9,898 bases of DNA, from the NCBI GenBank assembly GCA_024643485.1, contig JAHEMU010000068.1:1-9898 (forward strand), in the 5' to 3' direction. Below are positions 1 to 6,639 of the stretch, one piece after another. The position numbers were made by a program, and so were the translations under genes. The stretch is from Cytophagales bacterium. Lineage in GTDB: Bacteria; Bacteroidota; Bacteroidia; Cytophagales; Cyclobacteriaceae. A model generated the notes under the pieces. The model searched no databases and was not told the origin of the DNA. It saw only the letters and a program-made list of their open reading frames with translations. Numbering within the stretch: the first letter of the stretch is position 1; every line of letters starts with the position of its first letter.

Positions 1-1319
1 TTATTCCCCCCAAATTGATCCACGCCGGCTTCAATCGCTTTAAAATGACGTTCTTCCACTGTCATTTTTTCTACACCCCAACTTTTACCCTGAAACATAT
101 CTACAGCTTCCACATCACCTGTTACCATCCAATCAGTGCAAACGACACCCTCAAATCCATAGGTTCCTCTTAAGAGATCGGTAATAAGGTATTTATTAAA
201 AGCATTTCCCACCTTATCATTATTTGGATCTTGCCCCGTTGAAACGGTATAATAAGGCATAATTGCAGAAGCCATTTTTGTTGAACCCTCCAATTTAAAC
301 GCCCCTTCAGTAAATATTTGCAGATGATCTTTCAAATTATTTCCTGGATAAACGGCATAGGCTCCATAGCCAAAATGACCATCTCTCCCTCCTTCTTCCG
401 GGCCACCACCTGGCCAGTGTTTTACCATGGCGTTTACACTTTGGAATCCCCAACCTCCATCGGAAGAAGACTGAAACCCATCCACATAAGCGCGGGCCAT
501 ATCCGTTGCTAAATCGGGATCTTCGCCCATAGTACCGTCGAATCTACTCCATCTCGGCTCCGTACCTAAATCGATTTGAGGAGAAAGTGCAGTGGCAATT
601 CCCAATGCACGATATTCTATAGAAGCTATTTCTCCAAATTGTTTCATCATTTCAGGATCGAAAGAAGCTGCGATTCCCAAAGTTCCGGGCCACATGGAAA
701 TATCCCCTCCTGCACCTGCATTAAACTCGGCATACGAGTCACTTCCATGTCGAGGATCTGAACTCGTGTTCATGGGTATTCCCAATCCAATCCCCTCTAC
801 CATGGCCTGTGCATTATTATTCCACTTAGCAGCCACACCAGGTGAAGCAACGGAGGTAATTAACACATGACGTAGGTTATCTTCTGTCAAGAATTTTATT
901 TGACCATCGGATAAATCACTGGGATCGGCACCACTTTCCTCAAACGATTTCCCTCCGTAAAGAACCTGACCAAAAAAACTGTTTCCACCTCCGGGAATTG
1001 ATTGATGAGCACTATACAGCATTAACCCGGCAATTTGTTCCAATGACATTTGTGCGGCTAAATCTTTCGCACGCTCCTCAGCCTCTAATCTCCAATCTTC
1101 ATATGGATCTAAAGCACCATTTTTATTTAAATCCTTAAAGGCAAATCGATCTATGGTAAGCAATTTAACTCCTGAAGAATCGTAGTAACCTAACGTTTTT
1201 CCACCTTCATTAGAAACGATTGAATAAGAGCCTTTATTTTCAATAGTAAACTTCGGTTGGCAGCCTGTGAAAAATAATGAGACCATTAATGTCAGCAGTA
1301 GGTAAGAATATTTAATCAT
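1..1319 (-). CDS. Glycoside hydrolase family 3 lipoprotein (beta-glucosidase-like), C-terminus cut by window edge
   Basis: This open frame starts at an ATG at 1319 and runs without a stop through the left edge, giving 439 visible residues. GH3 enzymes release sugars, usually beta-linked glucose or xylose, from the non-reducing ends of glycans by a retaining mechanism. Seen: an N-terminal hydrophobic stretch ending in a lipobox-like FTGC with Cys20, so a lipid-anchored envelope protein is likely; a canonical EF-hand-like calcium loop at residues 63-74 (D63, N65, N67, G68, D71, E74); the GH3 substrate-binding block KHWPGGGP at 300-307; and GVVCTDW at 391-397, whose Asp396 fits the catalytic nucleophile of the SDW/TDW motif. 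The acid/base residue normally lies further downstream and is not in view. Relatives are usually about 750 residues, so roughly half is missing. The nearest gene is divergent. The family call is firm; the exact substrate cannot be told. Confidence 0.93.
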   Translation of the reverse strand, partial: MIKYSYLLLTLMVSLFFTGCQPKFTIENKGSYSIVSNEGGKTLGYYDSSGVKLLTIDRFAFKDLNKNGALDPYEDWRLEAEERAKDLAAQMSLEQIAGLMLYSAHQSIPGGGNSFFGQVLYGGKSFEESGADPSDLSDGQIKFLTEDNLRHVLITSVASPGVAAKWNNNAQAMVEGIGLGIPMNTSSDPRHGSDSYAEFNAGAGGDISMWPGTLGIAASFDPEMMKQFGEIASIEYRALGIATALSPQIDLGTEPRWSRFDGTMGEDPDLATDMARAYVDGFQSSSDGGWGFQSVNAMVKHWPGGGPEEGGRDGHFGYGAYAVYPGNNLKDHLQIFTEGAFKLEGSTKMASAIMPYYTVSTGQDPNNDKVGNAFNKYLITDLLRGTYGFEGVVCTDWMVTGDVEAVDMFQGKSWGVEKMTVEERHFKAIEAGVDQFGGN

Positions 1320-1514
1320 CTTCTTCGTTTTTAGATTCCATGTTAGGTACATCTGCTAAAATAACATCAAAATGTTTGCTTTTCTATCATTAAGAAAAAT
1401 TTATGGACACGATTGCCTCTGTTTCTTGATTTTAAAGCATCTGAACAAAAGTTTTAACTTAGAACTTAACACATTCCATTAAAATATTTAGATTCGTAAA
1501 AAAATAAACAGAAT
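1320..1514. promoter_or_regulatory. Divergent intergenic region between the GH3 and PepSY genes
   Basis: This 195-nt AT-rich spacer separates two divergent genes and must hold both promoters. No exact TAnnTTTG box is visible. The nearest matches each have one mismatch: TAGATTCG at 1489-1496 reading toward the PepSY gene, and CAAAAGTT at 1446-1453 (AACTTTTG on the minus strand) reading toward the GH3 gene. Neither has a TTG at the expected -33 spacing. A 6-nt direct repeat AACTTA occurs at 1456-1461 and 1463-1468. The assignment as promoter region rests on gene layout, not on a convincing motif. Confidence 0.35.
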
Positions 1515-2030
1515 ATGTCAAGTTCAAATTCTTTAGGCCCAAAAATGCGAATCATTCATCGATATTTAGGCTTCTTTTTAGTGGGAATTATGGCCATGTA
1601 TGCCATCAGCGGTATGACCCTTATTTTCCGAAACACAGATTTTCTTAAAATTGAAAAAGTAATTACCAAAGACCTTCAGCCAAATATTGACTCCGCCAAT
1701 TTAGCTAAAGAATTAGGTTTCCGACAGATCAATATTACAAGCCAAGATGAGAATATAATCAATTTTGAAAACGGTACTTATAACATCGCTACTGGAAAAG
1801 CGGAATTTACCATCAAAACCTTACCATTTGTTTTGGATAAGATGACTCATCTTCATAAAGCTCAAACCTCAGACCCACTTTTTTACTTTAATATATTCTT
1901 TGGATTGTCTCTGTTGTTTTTTGTGATTTCATCCTTCTGGATGTTTATGCCAAGTACCTCTGTCTTTAAAAAGGGAATGTATTTTACCATTGCTGGAATT
2001 ATCATGACGTTGATTTTAATTTTTGTATAA
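1515..2030 (+). CDS. Small PepSY-associated membrane protein
   Basis: The 171-residue product has three predicted membrane helices, about residues 17-38, 123-145 and 153-171, with a soluble segment of about 85 residues between the first two that would lie outside the cytoplasm. The first helix begins with RIIHRYLGF, a signature seen at the start of PepSY-associated TM proteins (PF03929 type), and the soluble part ends in MTHLHKAQ just before helix 2. His15, His112 and His114 lie near the membrane ends and could serve as metal or heme ligands, though this is only a possibility. PepSY_TM proteins are often linked to siderophore or ferric-iron reduction, or act as inhibitors of proteases, but this short form has no recognisable flavin or protease domain. 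It stands alone on the plus strand, divergent from the GH3 gene and convergent with the block to its right. The family call is fairly good; its function is unknown. Confidence 0.75.
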   Translation: MSSSNSLGPKMRIIHRYLGFFLVGIMAMYAISGMTLIFRNTDFLKIEKVITKDLQPNIDSANLAKELGFRQINITSQDENIINFENGTYNIATGKAEFTIKTLPFVLDKMTHLHKAQTSDPLFYFNIFFGLSLLFFVISSFWMFMPSTSVFKKGMYFTIAGIIMTLILIFV

Positions 2031-2063
2031 ATCAATTGTCGAGACTACGGAATTTAATATAAA

Positions 2064-2091
2064 AAAGTACCCAAACGGTTATTTGAACTTT
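2064..2091 (-). terminator. Possible imperfect hairpin terminator of the minus-strand block
   Basis: Between the convergent PepSY and scramblase-like genes, AAAGT (2064-2068) can pair with ACTTT (2087-2091), and CAAA (2072-2075) with TTTG (2082-2085), with a 3-versus-1-nt internal bulge. Read on the minus strand, the stem is followed by a run of T residues (complement of the A run at 2061-2066). This placement fits a rho-independent terminator for the block that ends at 2110, but the stem is short and AT-rich, so the call is tentative. Confidence 0.35.
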
Positions 2092-2109
2092 AGGAAAAAC
2101 TACAATTAA

Positions 2110-2697
2110 CTATTCCTTCAAAACCATATCAATACATAATACTGCCGCAAGAATTAAAGTTCTCAAGGCATTATTTTCCGGTACTTCATTACTAATTTCT
2201 ACCATATAATTATCGGCAGAAGTAAACAATTCTTTACCAATTCCATCCCATTTTTTGCTTACGTTAGCGAAAACTGTATTTCCTTTTACAAAGTTGAAAT
2301 TCCAACTCAACCAATGGCCTTTCAGCATGCAAAGTGGTCGACCTTCTGAATCCATCACTTCAAATTTCCCTCCAATTGAGAAGAACTTTTGCTTAAAAAT
2401 TCCAATCAGTTGATCTTGTTCATCGAATACTTCTACAGATGATAAAAATATCGAAACCCCTCGCTTAACTCGTAATACCGGCTGGCCATCGGGAGTTTTC
2501 ACTTCTATATGGAAGGGGGTCATCCTCTTATAATCAGTGAATCTCAACATTTTGGAAAACCATCCTAAGTTAGTTTCCCTGCATTGCATTACCATATTTC
2601 CAGATTGGGGATGATAAATATCGTAATTATTTGCGGCTTTGAATATGCCGATGTGTTCCTTTACAAAGAACAGATTTTGGTTCAGAATATTATGCAT
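2110..2697 (-). CDS. Phospholipid scramblase / LURP-one-related family protein
   Basis: The 195-residue product shows the layout of the tubby-like scramblase/LURP-one fold: alternating short beta strands with turn motifs (TPDGQP near 68-73, FDEQDQLIG near 91-99, DSEGRPL near 116-122) that wrap into a barrel, and a hydrophobic C-terminal helix at about 177-193 containing LILAAVLCIDMVLKE, the conserved closing helix of the family. There is no signal peptide, so it is probably cytoplasmic or bound to the inner face of the membrane. Eukaryotic scramblases were named for moving phospholipids between leaflets, but the activity of bacterial members is largely untested. It is the last gene of the five-gene set, 37 nt after the DUF2490 gene, which hints at a role with membrane lipids. 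The ATG start at 2697 has no good alternative upstream. The fold call is good; the function is inferred from family and context. Confidence 0.82.
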   Translation of the reverse strand: MHNILNQNLFFVKEHIGIFKAANNYDIYHPQSGNMVMQCRETNLGWFSKMLRFTDYKRMTPFHIEVKTPDGQPVLRVKRGVSIFLSSVEVFDEQDQLIGIFKQKFFSIGGKFEVMDSEGRPLCMLKGHWLSWNFNFVKGNTVFANVSKKWDGIGKELFTSADNYMVEISNEVPENNALRTLILAAVLCIDMVLKE

Positions 2698-2702
2698 AGT
2701 GT

Positions 2703-2717
2703 TGGTTAATTAAACCA
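2703..2717. repeat. 15-nt interrupted palindrome before the scramblase-like gene
   Basis: TGGTTAATTAAACCA reads as TGGTT and AACCA arms around an AT-rich centre. It lies 6 nt ahead of the start codon of the scramblase-like gene. It could be an operator, an mRNA hairpin that affects translation, or chance in AT-rich DNA. Confidence 0.35.
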
Positions 2718-2734
2718 TTGTTTTTTTAAGTAAG

Positions 2735-3439
2735 TTAGAAATTATGATGCAAACTCAGCTGCAACTGATTTTTACTCCAATTATCGGTCGTTTGTTTCAT
2801 TGTTCCTAACTGAAACTTCATCTGAGGATTAATAATATAGCCTATCCCGAAGTAAAACCGATTCCTGTCAAAAATTTCCACCGTATTTCCGTTGCCAATT
2901 CCCCGTTGTCCATTAATAAAAAGTTCGTTATAAAGCGCAAGGTAATACGTTTTATTAGTAAGAGTTTCACTGTTAATGGGAATATTTAAAAATAGATTGT
3001 ACCGATAACGCGTTCTGAAATTCTGATTTTCAACAAATCTTTGTTCATATCGGAATCGATGGTTTGTGAAAAATCGGTTTCCAAATTTCACTGGATAAAG
3101 GGCCTCTTGATAAATTCTACTCTCTGTACTAGTAGATTGACCACTTCCATAAACACCAGTAGAAATATGACCATATCCTAAAGTAAATTTAATATCAGCA
3201 TTTTTTGGCTTATACGTCACTCCTCCCCTTAGAAGTAATTGTTCTAAATCACCGCCTAAATTCCAATTTCGATATTGAATGTCCCCTTGAATTCCTATCG
3301 GTCCTTCTTTAAAAGACTTGTTAAAGAAATACATGTACCACGCCCCAACTTTATCTTCATTTATTTGCGATCTTCCTATTTCTGGTTTCACAATGAGAAA
3401 CCCTAATAATAAAATCAATATCCATTTATTCATTCTCAT
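2735..3439 (-). CDS. DUF2490 family outer-membrane beta-barrel protein
   Basis: With the ATG at 3439 the product has 234 residues. The upstream in-frame TTG at 3442 is a weaker start; a third option is the ATG at 3433. An N-terminal signal peptide is clear (basic MRMNK, hydrophobic ILILLLGFLIV, likely cleavage near residue 25). The rest is rich in alternating aromatic and polar strands typical of an outer-membrane barrel and ends in Phe234, as barrel proteins do. Motifs of the DUF2490 (PF10677) pattern are visible: GAWYMYFF near 32-39, LLLRGGVTY near 68-76, HRFRYEQRF near 127-135, YNELF at 170-174 and DRNRFYFGIGY at 191-201. The family has no established function. It sits 35 nt after the FAD oxidoreductase gene and 37 nt before the scramblase-like gene, so it probably shares their transcript. 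A role as a transporter or surface pore for a lipid-like product is conceivable but unproven. Confidence 0.85.
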   Translation of the reverse strand: MRMNKWILILLLGFLIVKPEIGRSQINEDKVGAWYMYFFNKSFKEGPIGIQGDIQYRNWNLGGDLEQLLLRGGVTYKPKNADIKFTLGYGHISTGVYGSGQSTSTESRIYQEALYPVKFGNRFFTNHRFRYEQRFVENQNFRTRYRYNLFLNIPINSETLTNKTYYLALYNELFINGQRGIGNGNTVEIFDRNRFYFGIGYIINPQMKFQLGTMKQTTDNWSKNQLQLSLHHNF

Positions 3440-3474
3440 CAATCTTTATTGGTATTACTTATTTGGCTAGAATA

Positions 3475-5073
3475 CTAGCTATTTTTTATCACACGATCCG
3501 CTGCTAATTTCCCAGTTAGTATCGACATAGGCACTCCGGCGGGGCTATACGACCATTGTCCGGCCTGAAAAATATTCGGTATGGGAGTGAGTACCGATTT
3601 TGCGGAATTTTGAATTTTATATTCAACAGGTATCTTGGAGGCCATCGACCAGCCAACAATCGCGCCATCACTACTGCTTATCCTGTTTTTATAACTCAAT
3701 GGGGTAAACGTAAATTGCTTTTCAATGTGCTCTGATAATTCAGGAAATATGGAATTGGAAAGGACATGAATCATTTTGGTTTGCATGGTGCTTAAAAACT
3801 CATCATACCAATCGGTTTCCTGTGCTTTTTTAAACAGTTCATATTCGATGATAAAGCTGACAATCATTCCTGTTTTATTTGGAGGCACCAAGGACTCATC
3901 CTTGATACCCGGAATGGAAATCTCATAGGTATTTAAGGTAAGGAAACGGTCCAGCCATTCCATTATGATTTCTTTACTATCGTTCTGCCAATTGGCCAGC
4001 AATGAACCCAATTCTTCGCGATGTATTTCCTTAAGTCCAATTCTAGAGGGAGTGTAGAAAATGTGTCCATTTGCAATATTCTTGAAGTAAGAAATAGGCA
4101 AATCAACTTCCAAATACAGTGAAAATACGGATTCACTTCCACTTCCGGCCATGATTTCCTTCTTCCGAATTTGAAACTTTTCCTGGATTTTTGAAGAAAG
4201 ACTTTTGGTCTGTGTGAGGTTATAAAAGGTTTTTAGATCAGCTGCCCAAATTAAATGTTTGTATTCGTACTTGACTTGATTTTGATCTACCACAAATTGA
4301 TCTGAAGCATTTACTTCAACAATACTAGTGTTGGGTTTTAGTTCCCCACCGAACTCATGAATTTTTGATTCAAGTGCTTCCACCAATTTTCCAACTCCCC
4401 CTTTGGGATAAAAGTAGTCCAAGTATAGAGAAAAATAGCTCAAAGCAAAAAACGTAGGTGTCCCCTTGAAGAAATGTTGAGAAATGATATCTCTGAGTGC
4501 TGAATTCTTGATTTTTTCCTTTAAATAACCCTCAATAGGCATATTTAGTCTATTAATTTTACCTACAGTCAATAGGAATTTAGGCAACCAAGGCAATAGC
4601 TTTCTGAATATATATTTCTTGTCCTTTTTAAGATCCTTAAATGCAGGGTTCTCAATTCCGTACAGAATCTCCAGATATTTCATGATCTGCCGCATAGAAT
4701 CGATAAAACGGTCGGTTTCTTCCTCACTCTCAGGATATAACTTTACCAGCATATCGCGATAATTTCCTATGGAATCCAGGTCATCGATACTCACCATCTG
4801 ATCTTCCACTCCCACGGAAACTTTACTCCTGATCAATTCGAGTTGTATGCCTAAATCCTCTAGCATGGGTAATATAATCCCAGCGCTTTCCAAAGCCCGA
4901 ACACCCGCTTCAAAATGAAACCCATCTCGAACAAAAGTACTTACCAAGCCTCCAAATTCACTATTTTTTTCAATTAACAGCACTTTCTGTCCGGCACGTG
5001 CGAGGTACACCGCCGAAGTAACACCCGCGATTCCGCCACCTACTATAATTGAATCGTATTTTTGGTTCTCCAT
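3475..5073 (-). CDS. FAD-dependent oxidoreductase of the phytoene desaturase / CrtISO / retinol saturase superfamily
   Basis: The 532-residue product has an N-terminal Rossmann FAD site (GGGIAG at 12-17, Glu35 at the end of strand 2, GG at 41-42) and the C-terminal FAD-closing block AGQWSYSPAGVP at 504-515 followed by a helix with GKLAADRV, both typical of the CrtI family. Family members desaturate, isomerise or saturate polyene chains: carotenoids, retinol, or other isoprenoids. The middle region (about 130-230) has hydrophobic segments that fit a membrane-touching substrate tunnel. No phytoene synthase, lycopene cyclase or other carotenoid gene is nearby, so ordinary carotenoid biosynthesis is unlikely. 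The gene starts 2 nt after the SDR stop codon, which implies co-translation and possibly successive steps on one substrate. The superfamily call is firm; whether it is a desaturase, isomerase or saturase cannot be told. Confidence 0.88.
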   Translation of the reverse strand: MENQKYDSIIVGGGIAGVTSAVYLARAGQKVLLIEKNSEFGGLVSTFVRDGFHFEAGVRALESAGIILPMLEDLGIQLELIRSKVSVGVEDQMVSIDDLDSIGNYRDMLVKLYPESEEETDRFIDSMRQIMKYLEILYGIENPAFKDLKKDKKYIFRKLLPWLPKFLLTVGKINRLNMPIEGYLKEKIKNSALRDIISQHFFKGTPTFFALSYFSLYLDYFYPKGGVGKLVEALESKIHEFGGELKPNTSIVEVNASDQFVVDQNQVKYEYKHLIWAADLKTFYNLTQTKSLSSKIQEKFQIRKKEIMAGSGSESVFSLYLEVDLPISYFKNIANGHIFYTPSRIGLKEIHREELGSLLANWQNDSKEIIMEWLDRFLTLNTYEISIPGIKDESLVPPNKTGMIVSFIIEYELFKKAQETDWYDEFLSTMQTKMIHVLSNSIFPELSEHIEKQFTFTPLSYKNRISSSDGAIVGWSMASKIPVEYKIQNSAKSVLTPIPNIFQAGQWSYSPAGVPMSILTGKLAADRVIKNS

Positions 5074-5075
5074 CG

Positions 5076-6032
5076 TTACTTTAGTTTTAACAAATTCAAA
5101 CTATATTCCCAAAGATCCCTTGCAACCTCAAAATCTAGTGCAGGAGGCGTAGGCTCTTCTAAAGTAGTTAGGTTGAAAAATTTACCTGTTACCGATTCAA
5201 CTTCTTTAGAAACTCCTAAGTAATATAAAGCCTCTGCCGAAACAGAGGCGGGTTTTAAGGTTCTATCTAAAATATTCTTTTTATACCAAGTATATAATTT
5301 TCCATTTTCCAATCCGGTTTCTGATTTTACAGCTCCCGGATGCATGGCGTTGATCCTTACGCCTGTATTTTGAAATTCCTCCGCGAAAATCAGTATCGAT
5401 AACAACTGCGCCAATTTCGCAGAACCGTAGCTTTTCAATCCTGAATATCTTCTTTTTTCCCAATTCATATCATCAAGGCGAAGGCCCCAGGCAGCAAATC
5501 GATGGCCCTCGGAATTAACCAAAATGATTCTAGCAGACTTCTGTGACTTTAATTTCTCACGAAGCTTATAATTGATGAGAAAAGAGGATAAATAGTGAAC
5601 CATAAACACCTTTTCAAACCCTTCAGAGGTCACTTCTTTTTTGGTAAGATAAACTCCGGCATTGTGAATGATTACATCAATCGGATGATTAAGTGCAAGT
5701 AGTTGTTCCACTACTATGTTGGTATCGGACAAAAGACTTAAATCTGCTAAAAAATAGGTGCAAGAAACCTTAAATTCGCGCTCAATTTCTTCCTTTAATC
5801 GCTCTGATTTCTCCTTATTTCGGTTAATGCAAATCAAGTTTGCCCCTTGCGAGGCATATTTTTTCGCTACATAATAACCAATACCTGACGTGGCCCCAGT
5901 GATAACTACGTGCTTATCCTTATAATCTAAATCACACAACTGGGGGTCTTTGCGATTATTTTTAATCATCGCATATACATTCCCCCATCGATATTCTTTG
6001 ATGTATTTCTTTAACTTTCCTTTATGCTTCAT
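5076..6032 (-). CDS. Short-chain dehydrogenase/reductase, retinol-dehydrogenase-like
   Basis: The 318-residue product is a classical SDR that oxidises or reduces an alcohol/carbonyl with NAD(P). Visible motifs are TGATSGIG at 45-52 (dinucleotide binding), an INRN turn at 69-72 whose Arg71 suggests a preference for NADP, ADLS at 96-99, NAG at 124-126, catalytic Ser174 in VNSEGHR, and YGSAK with Tyr202 and Lys206. The HPG at 231-233 follows the active site as usual. The residue that aligns with the tetrad Asn (in the usual VNHLGHF block) is His146. Overall arrangement resembles the RDH11-14/WWOX/DHRSX group, which acts on retinoids and other isoprenoid or lipid alcohols. The first 35 residues are a basic, partly aromatic extension before the Rossmann fold that may bind membrane. 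It is 4 nt after the NTF2-like gene and 2 nt before the FAD enzyme. The family is certain; the substrate is inferred. Confidence 0.92.
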   Translation of the reverse strand: MKHKGKLKKYIKEYRWGNVYAMIKNNRKDPQLCDLDYKDKHVVITGATSGIGYYVAKKYASQGANLICINRNKEKSERLKEEIEREFKVSCTYFLADLSLLSDTNIVVEQLLALNHPIDVIIHNAGVYLTKKEVTSEGFEKVFMVHYLSSFLINYKLREKLKSQKSARIILVNSEGHRFAAWGLRLDDMNWEKRRYSGLKSYGSAKLAQLLSILIFAEEFQNTGVRINAMHPGAVKSETGLENGKLYTWYKKNILDRTLKPASVSAEALYYLGVSKEVESVTGKFFNLTTLEEPTPPALDFEVARDLWEYSLNLLKLK

Positions 6033-6036
6033 TGGA

Positions 6037-6498
6037 TCAACCGAACTTTTTCTTCATAAATCTTCTGTACATTTTCCCGAATCTCGGGATATTATCGAAG
6101 ATATCACCCCATAAATCATAGTAATCACGTTGCACCATGATCTTCCCCCCTTCATTGATAGATAATCGACTCGCACCATAAAGTATTGAACTAGGATATT
6201 TTTTATAGCTGATGGTCATTTCCCATTCAATAAAAATATCGTTTTCGTGTTGTATGGCATTGACTAACTTCATTTGCAGGTCTTTAGAACGGACCGTTAG
6301 GCGTTCTGTCATGGCCTTAAATTCGGTCATGCCTCTGATTTCCTGAATGGAATCACGGAAATAAATATCATCATCATAATAGGGTAGGATATGGGACCAA
6401 TCCGGTTTCCCATCTGTATTGTAGGTTTTTGACCATAAATCCTTTACTATTTCGAGGGTGAGTTTCCCATTTTCAGGGGTTTGGTGCTCATCATTCAT
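6037..6498 (-). CDS. NTF2/SnoaL-like small protein
   Basis: The 153-residue product fits the NTF2-like cone fold: an N-terminal helix (about 13-27), the conserved YYDDDIYFRDSIQEIRG block at 40-56 that matches the strand-turn element of SnoaL-like proteins, then long strands (EWEMTISYKK at 91-100, RLSINEGGKIMVQRDYYDLW at 111-130). Asp49 and Asp125 are candidates for pocket residues. The C-terminus is a basic tail (RRFMKKKFG) that could bind a membrane surface. No signal peptide is present. From memory, the RDYYDLWGDIFDNIPRFG region resembles the HRDYWD-type ending of NTF2-like proteins encoded next to SDR and FAD oxidoreductase genes in Proteobacterial sigmaE-ChrR lipid clusters. It is the first gene of the five-gene set. 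It could be an isomerase or hydrolase on the same substrate as its neighbours, or a non-catalytic carrier. Confidence 0.82.
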   Translation of the reverse strand: MNDEHQTPENGKLTLEIVKDLWSKTYNTDGKPDWSHILPYYDDDIYFRDSIQEIRGMTEFKAMTERLTVRSKDLQMKLVNAIQHENDIFIEWEMTISYKKYPSSILYGASRLSINEGGKIMVQRDYYDLWGDIFDNIPRFGKMYRRFMKKKFG

Positions 6499-6639
6499 TT
6501 TTCACGGAGTTTGGATATTATTGTTAACCGGCAAAATAGTAAAAAGTTGGATACTATATTGAATTCCTTCTTATTTGATCGGTTTCTTTTTACTTAAAGA
6601 TGGAGAAAAATTAAAACTTTATTAGAAGGCTCCCTTTGT
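6499..6639 (-). promoter_or_regulatory. Intergenic region upstream of the five-gene set
   Basis: This 141-nt spacer lies between the DUF1835 stop codon and the NTF2-like gene and is the only long gap inside the minus-strand block after the cupin gene, so it is the likely promoter site of the five-gene set. The minus strand has TATTTTG (complement of 6532-6538), one base short of a TAnnTTTG box, with no matching -33 TTG. A weak 4-bp hairpin AAGG/CCTT (6626-6636) follows the DUF1835 gene and precedes a T-rich stretch on the minus strand, a poor candidate terminator. Read-through cannot be excluded. Confidence 0.35.

Noticed and set aside
318..870. Three plus-strand open frames (318-512, 576-761, 592-870)
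   Set aside because: They lie inside the GH3 gene on the other strand, whose translation has clear motifs throughout; their own translations show no family features.
3475..5073. Carotenoid biosynthesis gene (phytoene desaturase in the strict sense)
   Set aside because: No phytoene synthase, cyclase or hydroxylase gene is nearby, and the CrtI superfamily is too broad to assign this reaction from motifs alone.
5281..5463. Minus-strand 60-residue open frame within the SDR gene
   Set aside because: It is in another frame of a gene with intact catalytic motifs and has no recognisable features.
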